DNA from: Luscinia megarhynchos
Lineage: Eukaryota > Chordata > Aves > Passeriformes > Turdidae
DNA: 64,000 nucleotides
Assembly (NCBI GenBank): GCA_034336665.1
Contig: CM067568.1
Location: 7,833,165 to 7,897,164 of the forward strand
Reading direction: 5' to 3'
The notes beneath the pieces were generated by a model. That model was not told where the DNA came from. It saw only the letters and a program-made list of their open reading frames with translations, and made no database searches. Position numbers and translations under genes: made by a program. Positions 52,001 through 64,000 of the stretch are shown here, piece after piece (within the stretch, counting starts at the first letter, position 1; every line of letters starts with the position of its first letter).

Positions 52001-54250
52001 TTGAGAGCTCAGTAGTGGCTTCCTGAATAATGTGGCTGGCTCAAACTCACACCAATAAAACTTTTACACCGGACCAAACTGCCACCTAGTATTTTAACAT
52101 CACACATTATGCAGGGAAGCTGTTTTAGAGAGCTTTAAATGCTCTATATTTGCTCTACTTCCTTGCGTCTCCAGCAATTCCGCAGCCGCCAGGAGCAAAT
52201 GGCGCCCAGCTGCACAGTTAGAGGCACAAATGCAACATTTCTCAGGTCCCTTGAAGGGAGCTGGTTATTAAACAAAGATGAAAAGCAGTGACAGGCTCTG
52301 GTCAGAAAAAAGACATTTCTGGATCTATGTTTAATACAGGGCTCGCCTGTGACAGATGCACAGCCTGAACCCGATTTCAGGGATGCTCTCCTTGAATTAG
52401 CAGAGCTGCATCCATCGGGACACAGGGAAACCTGGCTCTGAGCCACCTCCAGCTTCTGAATCCTCGTGTGTGCTAGGAATCAAAGGGCTGGTCACATCCC
52501 CCGAGTGGAATGAATTAGTTCCTGACAAAAGATAACACTTTCCTGGAGAACGCTGCTCCCTGAATGGGAAAGTGCTGAAAGGGGCTGCATTTCTGTAACG
52601 TGAGTGTGTGTTTAAGGGTCCCCTCTGGATAATCTACATGTAAATGAGGCAACATTTAGTGCAAGTATCTCTCGAAACTTAAACTGGCTGCACATTCTGA
52701 AAGTTAAGTAAAAACAGAACCAAGGGAGAGAACCCCTAATTACCGCATAGCAAGGGGACTGATTAAAACCATCAGGGCAAGGATCCTGTGTTTCATTAAA
52801 TAAATATACCAAGTTGAGCTTTACTGTTATTTTAGCTGATGAAGGAAAAATAAAGTCTACCTCTGCATGCATGAAATTACCTAAATTCAAAGTCTCACTG
52901 GCAACAAGAGCAGTGCAAGTCTCTTTTTCCCCCCTAATGTTTGTATTTAGTTACTCAGATTAATATGAAATGTTGAAGCACAGTTAACCTCTGGCATTTT
53001 TAGCATCTACACAGAGCCATTTCTTTAGATTTCACATGGCAGGGTGTAACTAATAAATGCAACATTAAAATACCATTTTAATTATTTTCTTCAACTAAAA
53101 GCAGAGAGGAATTACAGAGCATTTTGGTGAAATGGACAATGCCACACTTCACTCATTCTCTAGCACATGGGGAGTTTTGCTGCTTTCTAACTACTGCATT
53201 AAGTATTCAAAACTGATTGCCAAGAGCTTGAGCAAACAGCCTTGCTGAGGTCATTTCTGGGTAGCAATTTCACAGGGGGTTTACTTCAATTAGAGCAAGA
53301 CAGACACTATTCTGTGTATAGGGAGCAAGTTCCCTCTTGCTACTACCAAACCCAATTTAGTTCCACTGCTCCAGACAGGAGGACACCTTCTTCTGGGATA
53401 TACCAATATTTACAGTCTATACCTCATTAGTCAGCATTATCTCTGCTGACATTTTCCAGAGTTTTTAATTATGTCAAAAAGAAGTGTCTATTCTTCCTCC
53501 GTTCCTCTGAGGGAACTCTGAACCCAGGAATGGCACTGCTAGATAATGGGATCCAGCCTCTTCAAGGAAGGGTTCAGCACATGCTCAACACTTCCACAGG
53601 ACAGAAAGTCACAACTCTTATCAGTTATTTTTACTAAATACTTCAAAATCTCGAGATTTAGGAGCTTTGTTCAAGAGCTGAACAAGTTAAGACAGAATAA
53701 CTTTCAGTGTCATGGTCTCCATCCCTCTCTACCCTAAAGTTTATAACCCTAGAAGCAAAATAAATGGAAGCTGGAAGGAAAGCAGTGTGGCTACCCTGAA
53801 ACTTGCACTGTCACCAGCATTGCTATTTTAATTGGTATAAAATCCTCTTCAACTACTTGCTTTTATATTATTGGTCTGTAATTTCTGGTGGTGACGTAAT
53901 GTTTTTAAGGGTTATGTAAGACTAAAACATAATCCCGTACCTGTTTTCCTGGGCAAGCAGTGTTTAGAGCCACACTATTCCAAAGAAATGTTGAATGAGC
54001 CTTTGGTTTTTGTGAAAGCTCCAAACTGCAGTGGGTAGAGAAAACAAAATATTTGCTTCTCACATCCCCAGTTGCACAGAGTGCCTCAATTCACCAAGTA
54101 CATGGAGGCAGCATTCATGCAAGTGACTAAATTCAGAAAGGGCTGCCAGTGATGAAGAATTACAAAAGAGAGTCTGCTGTAAAATACTTTCCTGTCTTCT
54201 AAACTTAAAATCATCAGGTAGGTTGTGCCTTCAACTCTGGTTGGGAGGAC

Positions 54251-54278
54251 AGGAAAGGAGAGGAAAGGAGAAAGAAAA
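54251..54278. repeat. purine-only tract with 10-bp tandem unit
   Basis: A 28-base run without pyrimidines on the plus strand. It starts with two perfect copies of AGGAAAGGAG and continues as A/G sequence. Confidence 0.8.
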
Positions 54279-54989
54279 CAAGCACTGAAACCTGAGACCA
54301 GATCTCAGGCAGAAGCAGACTCACAGTCAGACTTTAAACTCTTGTTTTTGAAGGTGTCTGGACACTGATATTCTCACACACTGCAATAGCTGTAGCTCAC
54401 GTGCAAAAAAAACCCCATAATATTCAATTGCCACATAGAAGACTTAAAGGATTTTTGTTGGTTTGATTTTGCTGAGGTTTTGGGGAGTTTTTTGATGGTT
54501 TGGAGATGCGGTGGCTTTTTCATTTTTGTTTCATTTCAGATTTTTAAACAACAGAAATAGTTTTGACTGTACTGATGTGTACAAAGGAACTCAAAAACCC
54601 CTGGTTGTGGCAGCAAGCATCCCAGTCATGAAATGAAGTAATTTCTCTATGGAAACATCAAAGCGCTCTCTTGAGTTTCGTGCTCTGACAATGAAAATTC
54701 TACATTTGAAATGTCTCTTTTTCCACCTCACAAAGTCACAGCCTCAACCACATAATTCAGCAGCACTTTCCATCCTGAAAGGTCTCCTGCACTCAAGGTG
54801 AGGCAGAGATGGGAGCAAACCATACAATGCAATGTCATGATAATGATCAGAGAACAGCAGCTGATCCTGAGCTCCAGCTTGCTCAATGCCTTCATGAGCA
54901 GCCTCAGCAGGTTTGTGGGGAACACCACTTTAGGCTCCCTGCTTCAAGTGGGATGTGGATAAACTGCAGAGAGACCAGATGGTCTCTGC

Positions 54990-55378
54990 CTGGAATGGTG
55001 AGGGTACGGGAGCTGGGCTTGTAGAGTCTGGCTTTGAGGACACCTAAACCCAGTTTAAAAAGCACCTACAACTATCTGAAGGGTGGCTACAAAGTTTACA
55101 GAGTCATCTTCTCATAAGCAGCACATGATGGGCACTGGCACAAACAGTGACTTAAGAGCCTCATGCTGCGTATCAGGAGAAACTTCTTCACGAAAAAAAG
55201 TGAGCAGGTTGCTCAGTGAGGCTGTGGGACCTACCACAGGGATGCTTCCAAGATTTAGAGATGTAAAGCCATAGCTCAGTTGATCTAGTTCTGGCAGGAG
55301 TCCAAGCAGGAGTGGAAATGGACTGAACAACCTCCAGGAGCAAAACCTAACCAGCATTTCAGTGATTCTAAGGTGCAC
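54990..55378 (+). mobile_element. CR1 LINE fragment, 3' end, plus strand
   Basis: In order it shows 'ggtgagggtacgggagctgggcttg', 'cacctacaactatctgaagggtggctacaaa', 'gcgtatcaggagaaacttcttcacg', 'gtgagcaggttgctcagtgaggctgtggga', 'gtccaagcaggagtggaaatggac' and a tail region 'aacctccaggagcaaaacctaaccagcatttcagtgattctaagg'. The order matches the avian CR1 3' region. Divergence is high, with several indels, so this is one of the older copies. It may extend left towards 54740, where related but very degraded sequence occurs. Confidence 0.85.
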
Positions 55379-58300
55379 TGCAGCTGAGATTTCCAGCTTG
55401 CAAAGTATTGATTTCTATTCCTCCTCCCACCCCTTCTTGGGTTTAATTCATCAGCTCATTATACTTTCACAATGAATCAATCAAAAATACTTGAAAAATC
55501 AAAAAAACCCCACAAATAAACCCTAAACCACACTGAACTGCAACTTCCCTGATGCTGAACAGAGCACGTATCCATGACACTACCAGGAAAAAAAGCTTAT
55601 GTGATATTTCTATTTGAAACACCTCACTCCTTTATTAAATGCTGCTTTGTCTTAGCTTGTCATAAACTGAGGAAAAGAGAGGGGCAAAGGAAGCACATAA
55701 TTCCCCACCAATAAAAATAAACCTAATATTCATTCAACATTTTGAGCAGACCCAAACACTTCAGCAATACTTAAAGCCTTCAACACTGCTGCCTGCACTG
55801 CCTGAATGCTGTTACCAAAGAGTGGCTGATGACTTACATTAGGAAGTTGAGGCCAAAGAATAATGTATCCCAATTGGAAAAAAAAATAATTATCAGTGAA
55901 CAGCTGTGTGATTGCTGCACAACAGTTGTGGGAAAAGGAGTGCAGCAAGGTCAGGTTCTGATCCATTACATCACTGGGAATCAAGACAGGCTCTGTTGCA
56001 GAAGGAAGCCATTAAGGATGTGAAATAAGCACTAGAGACGTGAAATAAGCTCAGAGTCCACTCCACAATCTGCAGGACGGGCAGCAGAACACACTCATTA
56101 GCATAGGCACATGAATGCCATTATTCAAACAAAATTAATACTACGCTGCTCTCAGCCCCAGCTACTCACTGTGCCAAGCCATGCGTATTTTAAGAGGAGG
56201 CACAACTCAGACCCCAAGAGATCTCATTCTGGTTCACCTCATGCTTTACTAACCCTTATATCCAATTAAGGCTGCCAGTTTTATGAACTCCTATATATTA
56301 ACGACCACACAAACCTGACTGCGCCCTCCCAATAAAATGAAAATACTGCTTGAGTACCCTTCTTAAAGGCTAAATAGAAGCTTGATCCCGTGGTTAGGAT
56401 CCCATTTTGGCTTGCAGGAATAGACAATTGCATTATTAGTCAATTACAGAGCAGGTTTCTGACCAAATCTACTGATCCCTTTCTCTGTCTCAAAACTAAT
56501 CTAGGTTTTATGGTTGATCCATTTACTTCCACTCCTCAAAAAAACCCAACCCTGTAACAAGTTAACATGATTATAATGTAGTAAGCTCTTCTCATACTAT
56601 TAGGACTACACAGGGGATATATAAGAAAGACATCCCCAAGGAACTCGGGGGTTTAGCAGCAGAAAAAGTCCTGCTGTAAAATAAGCACTGGGATTTTCGA
56701 AGGGAGAGGAGATGCAGAAGCTGTTTTATGCATTGAAAGACTTTTAGGAAAGTGAAGGCTTTTGTCTTGGCAAAACTGAACAAAGGGAAGAAGCCACTAT
56801 CCCAGGACAAAAATCTTTGTAAGAGGAGAGTTCAGAGCAGCTCTTTGTGCAGGTATGTATACAGCCACCTCCCACTCCTAAAAATGAGTAAAAGGAGAGC
56901 CAGTGCTTCAACAGGAACCTCTTTTGGTTTTACTCCCTATTATACCTTTATTTGATGCTCTTAACCTGTAGATCTGAATATACAACATATGTCTTAGGAT
57001 CCCTAGCATTACAAAATGTACAAGAGATGCAATAAGTTTTTTTAATAATAAATGAAGGTCGAGCTAAGTGATTAATGAGGTCTTTAATGTGTTATGCTGA
57101 TTTTGTTCCAAAATAAGCAGCTGCTTTCTATGACCTGCCTCATTTCAACAGCAAATCACAAAGACAAAAGTAGAAGAAATCACTCCCACACAAGTCTCCT
57201 AAAGCTCGTGCTGTTCATCACAGAACAAGCCCAGAAAATAACCTGCTGTCCGTGAACAACAGAAAAGTGTCCTCAGATGAACCAGTCCCGCACAACAAAT
57301 ACTTCACATTTTTCCAGCTATTCCCTGAGCAAACTCCTCAGTAACAGCTGAGAACAAAAAGCAAGGTTAGGAGAGCAGTTGGTTATTAATGCAGATCCAT
57401 ATTCAGACCCAGAAGTCAAATTAGAATGTGTCTATCAAGCCCTAATTAAGATGAATCAAATACAACTTCTCTGTCGTCTCCTAGAAATCACTCTGGGTGA
57501 CAAAGTCAGCTGAAGCCAGCCCATGCAAGCTCCATGAATATTTTAAAGCAAGAAATATTGTCTCTCCCCCCGCAACAACTGGCTCAAGGGACCTGACAAC
57601 AAAAGATCTCGTACCTCTAAGCAAAATTCAGATTGAAAATACAAGTGACAGTAGCTCCTCACCATTGTGGAGTATCAGAAAGAGCTGCAGCCCACAACAG
57701 ATTGTTCCAATCAGCCTTACTCAACCACTCGAGCACTCCTTTGTTATGCACTCTCATCAGAGAAATACTTGGCAGTGTTCACATGTAAATCACCAGCAGC
57801 TTTTTGGATCACTTCTTTTAATGTAGAATCAGCTCAAACTTTTCAGAATTGGGATGTTTCACTAGAATGCTTCTTTCAGGAATACAATGCGCTGCTGAGG
57901 GCTCAGGCAGATGGCTTGGCTGAGACAGTCTGCCATTTGAACACTATCTCCCGTCAGATTTAAATAAAATCAAAAAGGAAAAGCAGCAAATCTTTCTGAC
58001 AATATATTGCACATAAAAAGGCAGCAGTTACTGGAAGATACAAGGTCATGAAATAAACTGCCTCAGTCACTGATCCCAGGCCCAGGGTTAAACCCTACTG
58101 AAGTTTTTAATTTCTAATGAGATTAATTGGTAGCTCCAGTCTCATTCTTGACAGATACACCACCAGTGCATCCAGCAATATCTGGCAGTGTAACACATAG
58201 ACCTCACCTTACTCCTGTTCACAGTTCCATTCTTCCAAGCAGCTGGAGAGGCACTACAAACACAAGCCAAACTGGAAAATGCCCGGAGAACAAACCACCC

Positions 58301-59109
58301 TCTTATATGGCTCCTTTCAGTCAGAATTAAAAACTGCAGATAGGCCTGGGAGAGAAAGTTTTAAAGCAGGTTTTCACCAAAAGAAGTTAGCTGAGCTCCT
58401 GTTCTGTCTGTCCAGAATGCCTCCCAAGCACGATGCTCACTGTAGATTTGCTGTAAATTTTAGTTAAGGAGCATCTTCTTTACTAAAATTAAATTAGGAA
58501 CTGCTGGAGAAATTATCCTCTCTCCCTATCTGCCAAGGCAGCATAAGCTGACCAGTCCTACACTGCTCTTCAGACACACTGGAAGCTCTGCAGACTGTGC
58601 AGTTCATTACACACAGATTATTGTGCTTATCTCTCATAGGCAGATAAGAAAGCTTTTTCCTCTCCAAAGCAAGTCACTGCAGTATTCCCTATTTTCACCT
58701 ACAGCTCAAGGAAAATGCATTAATAACTCTGACCCTGTGATCTACCCAGGGCTAGAAGGCGACCCAGCTCCACTAACCAAACACGTTCTGCATCCCTGTC
58801 ACTTCATGGGCCATACCCACAACAGTCTCCCATAGCCACACACAGCCAGGTCCCTGAAAACAGAACTGAACCCCCAAAACGAGTCGGTGGGAAGGGGAGG
58901 CAGGAGCTGCTCCTCTGCCTGATGTGCCCCAAGCTCCATGTGGTTACTCCTTCCTCCTCTGCTTTCAGCCCAGCATGACCAATTAAGCGAGGGCTGAATC
59001 AGGCCCCTCGAATATAAATGGATCATTTGAAGTTACACAGGTTACTTTACGTGGAAAAAATTCAAGCTTTTAAAAAAGTGAGGGTATAAAATATAAAAGG
59101 ACATTTAAA

Positions 59110-59130
59110 GCGCGCGGGCACGCGCGCACA
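59110..59130. repeat. CpG-dense alternating GC tract
   Basis: Six CpGs fall in 21 bases, within otherwise CpG-poor, AT-rich DNA. Two GCGCGC blocks (59110-59115 and 59122-59127) face each other across a 6-base spacer. Most of the tract alternates purine and pyrimidine, a composition that can adopt Z-DNA. Confidence 0.8.
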
Positions 59131-61768
59131 AGGCAGCTTTACTTGGCCCTGCCTGGTGAGCAGAACAGATAGCCTGTTCTCTGAAACTCTTTTAACTGCA
59201 AACCTTATACCGGCTGTGTGTATTTTGGACCCTTTCCCATCCTACCATGATTTCCTGTCTGAGTCTGCAGCCCATGGCAACAGCAGAAAATTGGAGTGTG
59301 GGCTTTGCAGATGGTGCAAAGCCAAATGCCCTGTGCCAGCTCACTATCTTCTGCCATAACTTAGGAATTATCTAAGTCTTGGCTGTGTGGCAAGGGTTAC
59401 CTGCCTGCTAATAAATTATATTCATTTTCATTTATAAATTGTGCTTGCCTTAGGGGAGCTCTGGCCTTTTGCAGTGAACGTGAAAAACCACAATCTCACA
59501 GCATTGCATATACATCATCACAGAATAACAGGAGAATTTTGAATATTGCAAACTGCTGTGGAGGTACAAGAAAATGCAGAGTTTTATCACTCAATTCCAG
59601 CAGGTCACAGGTCACCTCAACTGTTTGAAAACACAGCAAGACAGCCCCCGCCCCAAAATTATGGATGTGCAGCACATACATCATCCCACAAAATAACTTA
59701 TGGTGAAAGCTGCATTTCCACATGTCTGCTACAAAAACATGAGCCACGGGAATTACACACACAGGGAAAAAGTGTCAGAAACAATTCCAAGGTTGCTTTC
59801 CAAGGAGAAATGTTGAGCATGAGTCTTCCTTGAGTGGCTTTAGTAAGAGACTCTGCATCTGGCATTGACCTTAGACAAGGGAGCTGGAGGATGGACACTT
59901 TTCCAAAGGAACAACATTAATAAAAAAACACCCACATTGCACTCACCAGCACATCCACAACACTACCTCAGGGCATAGATGCTTTAAATCACCCCCATCC
60001 AGGTTTTCCATGGAAGGAATGGTCACCAAAACCAAAGCTACTCCCACCTCAAGGTGTAAATCCCTTAAATTTATTACAAAATACTAAAACAAAACCACCT
60101 CAGACAAACACGTGGCCTCAATCCAAGCCATTCTGAACCCAGGCAACTGCTTCAAAAAGAATCCAGTCTTTTCTGATAAGCAAAAACTGATCAAGTACCT
60201 GTTAAATCAATTGGAAATTATTCCTTTGGGTGCAGCAGGTTAAACTTCGAGGTAAGCAGCACTTCCTGCATGGACTCTGAGCTTCTTTCAGTAGCAAGTC
60301 ATTGACAACAACTCTGACTAATCTCCTGATTTTCATTCAGGTTTGACCAAAAATGATACTCATTCAAGCCAAAGTTTCAACATATGCTGACAAAGCACAA
60401 CAGAAATTTTCATAACACTTCCTGTGGGAAAAAAAGCTTTAGAAGTTTTTGTACATTGACAACAGAACGAGATAGTTTATTAAAAACAACAGTAAAGATT
60501 ATGAATTGGTCACTACCATTATAGTTTTTCACCTTCTTTCCCTCTCCTCTGTCCAACTGTCCCTACAGTGCAAATGTCCACTGACACATTATAAAATTGA
60601 TAGAACAGCTTAAAAGTACCAGAAACCACGCCAAGATAGTAATAAAACTGTATCAATGCAGCTCGTGAGAAACTCTTATGATCTCTAGACTAAACAAAAT
60701 CGCCAGTGCAAGTTGAGCACAAAAGCGGGTGGGGGGCTGGAACGAAGATAACATTCAACCAAAGAGCAGAAATTCAATGTGCATTTAAAGAGAATTTACA
60801 TCCACCCCCACAGAGGAAATACATTTCATTATATATTATCTCATATTATTACAATGAACACCCATCCCTAAGGTTTTGGTTAGGCCTGTGGTGTTATCTC
60901 AGGAAATTGCACAAAAAGTGGGAAAGAAATATAAAGGAGCCTCACACAACTATGTGTAAGAAGAATCAAAGATAAAGATGAGTAAACTGCCTAAAAGCAG
61001 CTCAAATCCCTGGTTTTTGCTTTCACCTGACATGAGTCGGGGTGCCTGGAGTACTGAGCAGTCATTTAAACAAAAACAAGAAACTGACTTCTACTAAATT
61101 CCAGTAAAACATCAAAAACCAAACAGTTTGAAGAATATGAGGCAAAACTGACCTAATTCCCTACTTTAACCGTCTGCCAATATTCAACTCTTGTCCTTCA
61201 GCTCCAACAGTAGTGTGCTTTATTCACCAACAATAAAATGTAAATATTAAAAGAAAATTTATTCGCTGTCATCTTGGAATTAATCGGGAAAAAATCCAGA
61301 GCTATACAGGATTAAAAAAATAATAGATAATTATGCCTCTGCATGCTTATCTTTTTAACATATAAGCCCCAGCATAAACAGAGTTATATTTTCTTCTTTA
61401 TTCTCCAGGTACCAGGCAACAGACTCCAGATTGGGATAGAAATTAAAGCAACAGAAGTATCCAACATGGACTGTGATGTTATAAACACTGAAGAAAGGGA
61501 CAAGCAGATTATGTCTTCTGTAGTGTTCCTTTCCTCTCATCCCCAAAATATCATAAACAACTTTTACTTTGATCTTGCACAGCCCCACAGCAAATTTAGC
61601 AGTTGTAATAAATCTACATCCACAAACTGAAAAGCTGCTCTGAAATGTTTATTTGGCTTCAGCTCTTTGCCTTTATCCCAGGATTCTACCACAAACACTC
61701 TTCATCATCTCAAGCATTTTAGTGTCACTACACAAAAACTACAGGAATTGTTCAAGCATATTTTCCTC

Positions 61769-61784
61769 TTTTTTTTTTTTTTTT
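61769..61784. repeat. poly-T tract, 16 bases
   Basis: An uninterrupted run of T, with a few more pyrimidines to its left. No retroelement is recognisable next to it. Confidence 0.85.
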
Positions 61785-62741
61785 GCTTATGTCAAGGCTT
61801 TTTAATTTTTGGACAGGGAGAGCCAAATGCAGCCTCATGACAGATTGCTCTGGCATTTTGCTCGATTCAGACTTGAAGCAGGTCAAGTACAACATGATGT
61901 GAACATCATGCAGGTTTTAAGAAAGAGATGGTCCAGATGTAATAATTAAACGACCAGAACAAGACTGACAGGTGCTCAGGTGTACAGCTGACCTCCGAGT
62001 GTCTGGGTCAAAGCCACACAAAGAGCACCAAACAATCCCTGAGACCTGATTTAATGATGCTCCCAAGTTGCAGCCCAGCACCTTGGCTCTGCTGAGGGGC
62101 AATTTCAGAGAAATGCTCCAGTGAAATCACAGCAAAGACCAATCAAACCACTGCCCCACGGAGGACTCCTCACACAGCATCAGCTGGACTAGGAATCACA
62201 TCATTAAGGAACAGGTTTTGAGCAGATGAGGAGGAGGAAGTTTACAATTCTAAGGGGCTTTCACCTGCAAGTAGGTTTTAGTAGACAAGGATTTTGCAGC
62301 TCAGAATTTCATTTAATTCTTAGTGTCCCCTCCTGAAGAGGGCAGCAGTCACGTCATCCCCTTTCCTGAGAAGTTGCTATTAATTCTATCCCACGTCTCC
62401 CAAGCTCACAGAAGTGCAGCCACCACCCTGGCAGGCTGCAGGCAGACATCTGAATTAGGGGTTGACAAAACCACCTCAGCCATGCCCTGCCCATTGCTGG
62501 CCTCTCCTTGCTGCCTTGCCCAGCTCACCAGGTCACCTGCTGCATCCACACCCTCCCCAAGGACCAGGCTGAGCTCACAGATCCTGCCTGGCTTGTGACC
62601 CAAGGCCAAAGGCAAGTCTGGATGAGCTTGGGGGTGAAAGGAACAAACCTTTCCTCTTTCTATTGATGCTTTCTTGGGACAAATCTTACGATGCAAACAA
62701 GGCAACTTCACTTCAAAGGCTCTCCTCACTCATGTAGTTGC

Positions 62742-62790
62742 AAGGTGATCTCTTAGGTCCCTTCCAACCTGGTATTTCATAAAAAATGCT
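62742..62790 (+). mobile_element. CR1 LINE 3' tail remnant, plus strand
   Basis: Only the terminal part of a CR1 is visible: 'ggtgatctcttaggtcccttccaacctggtatttcat', followed by an A-rich end. It is too short to assign to a subfamily. The sequence to its left does not look like CR1. Confidence 0.8.
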
Positions 62791-64000
62791 CAACTTGGAA
62801 TCCTTAAATTTACTATGCTCTCAACAAGGTCCACCAATTTTATATTTATACACGTATTTGTGGGGGATTTTTTTTAAATGTAGCTGCCCTTCTGTACAGA
62901 AAAGAATCAAGAGTTCTGTTGAAATATTTTGGCCTCAGTTTGTAAGTGAAGAAAGCACAAAGCCACCACTGTCCTGGATTTACTGCTGCCTCAGGCTTAT
63001 CTGGATTTAATCAAATGTCATGTTAGGCACTTATGCTCAAAATACAACGTAAATCAATCCCATTAAAACAAGAGGAGCACCAGAAATTATTGGTTTTATC
63101 CTTTTGTTCATCAGCCTGAATTCTCATAGTTCAACATGTGCAAATGGACATTTCCTCCTGCGGTCTATTGGTGGGGATGAACTTCATCAGGGAGAGAGGG
63201 TTTCCTTAATGTCAAGTTTGCAAAATCCTGAGACTCCAACACTGGGAAATGTTTATAAATAAGGACCACATACATTGACTTGAAAAGTTCAACAAAACCC
63301 TGACAAAATGCAAACTGAGAGTCTAAATGTAAATGGAGAATTATTTTCATCTTGTTTCCAAACTTTCAGGAGAATTAGGACAGCTGAAAGATTAACTGGG
63401 TACTGCCGAGTATCCAGTGGGTTTATTGTGTTTACAAGCCTCTGTTTCACTTCTATTGAATTCTACTGGCACAACTGACAAATTGCTCAAGAAAAAGTAA
63501 AATGTAAAATGTGAAATATATTTGCTTTTAAGAAAGGACCACAGGCTAATTTAGTGAAGATCACATTAATATCACTTCTGGCCTTACTCAATTTTCTTGC
63601 ATTGCTGCAAAATGAGTTTTTTAACAACTTACTTCTACTTCAGCACCAAGATTTTGGGTTTAAGCCCTCAAGTGCAAGTGGGCACTTTGGAGCTTTGGCT
63701 TTCTCTGAACTTAACTGTTTGAGTCCTCACCCATCCTCCTCTGCACCTTGTTTATTGTAAATAAGTGTTTCCAGCACTTTACTTATGTTTCCTGCAACAG
63801 AAGACTTCATAAACTGAAACATTTCCTTTGAGCTGTTGCAGACCCATCCATTACAAAACCAAGCTGGGGAAAGGGACAGAAAAATCAAACAGATGAAAAA
63901 AGCTCTAAATGGACCATTAACTGGAGTAATTGAATCACATGATGTTTATCAGCAGAAACAAATTATTATAGCACGAAAACATTGCAATAACATTACTACC
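62791..64000. other. non-coding stretch to window end
   Basis: AT-rich sequence. No gene, repeat family or regulatory signature is recognised. All open frames are under 75 codons. Confidence 0.6.

Larger units (their letters stand above)
43851..54989. other. non-coding stretch
   Basis: Apart from the CR1 fragment at 44833-44938, no gene or repeat family is recognised in about 11 kb. Notable small items are the 14-base palindrome at 46052-46065, a T/G-rich segment around 50626-50695, a small CpG cluster at 52160-52205 and a purine-only tract at 54251-54278. Open frames reach 145 codons (48105-48542, plus) but show no domain, and their composition follows the local DNA. Confidence 0.5.
55379..62741. 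other. non-coding stretch
   Basis: AT-leaning sequence without a recognisable gene. It includes a small direct repeat of TGAAATAAGC (56021-56030 and 56041-56050), the CpG/Z-DNA-like tract at 59110-59130 and a 16-base T run at 61769-61784. It also has a strong acceptor at 61407-61408 followed by a 74-codon open frame. The last few hundred bases before 62742 are more GC-rich but show no known element. Confidence 0.5.

Noticed and set aside
1..64000. Search for a novel multi-gene or defence-type system, CRISPR array, operon or intact endogenous retrovirus
   Set aside because: The window has vertebrate (bird) texture: no clustered long open frames, no regularly spaced repeats and no paired LTRs. 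Nothing supports such a system.

Overview
This window looks like bird nuclear DNA, possibly from a songbird. The main evidence is nine fragments of CR1-type LINE retrotransposons. They carry the typical avian CR1 3' wording: a GGTTGGAAGGGA-like block, a 'CCCTGCCCATGGCAGGGGGGTT'-like block (split here only as a description), and ATTCTATGATT-like tails. CpG is scarce, the base composition is AT-leaning, microsatellites are short, and there is no operon-like gene packing. The songbird call is an inference from the style of the CR1 copies and cannot be proven by eye.

The window behaves like intron or gene-desert sequence. The longest open frames are about 130-160 codons. The longest of them lies largely antisense to a CR1 copy, and none shows a family I recognise. 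I see no rRNA, tRNA, CRISPR array, complete transposon, intact endogenous retrovirus or CpG island. The annotated content is therefore mostly repeats: CR1 fragments at about 2.2, 10.8, 20.8, 24.4, 25.7, 43.6, 44.8, 55.0 and 62.7 kb, plus microsatellites, homopolymer tracts and small tandem duplications.

Layout: 0-2 kb is plain sequence with a GC-rich inverted repeat at the left edge. 2-11 kb holds two of the longer CR1 fragments, a CpG-enriched block near 3.5 kb and a 48-bp tandem duplication near 5.1 kb. 11-25 kb holds a candidate plus-strand exon (11.6 kb), a protein-like minus-strand frame (13.4 kb), an 18-bp tandem repeat (20.0 kb) and three CR1 3' fragments near its end. 26-43 kb is long and repeat-poor, with microsatellites and a possible minus-strand exon pair (40.4 and 38.6 kb). 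43-55 kb holds three CR1 copies and an RFX-like palindrome (46.05 kb). 55-64 kb is AT-rich with one CpG/Z-DNA-like tract (59.1 kb).

The most interesting lead is a tentative minus-strand gene model. An exon at 40490-40290 encodes a start Met and a long hydrophobic, signal-anchor-like segment, and it ends at a perfect CAG/GTGAGT donor. About 1.6 kb downstream, an exon at 38672-38586 has the matching splice phase and a hydrophilic, helix-like reading. Two further phase-compatible frames lie downstream on the same strand (31018-30917 and around 13.4 kb). All of this was found by eye among many candidate splice pairs, so it is a hypothesis that needs RNA or comparative data. I found no evidence of a novel multi-gene system.
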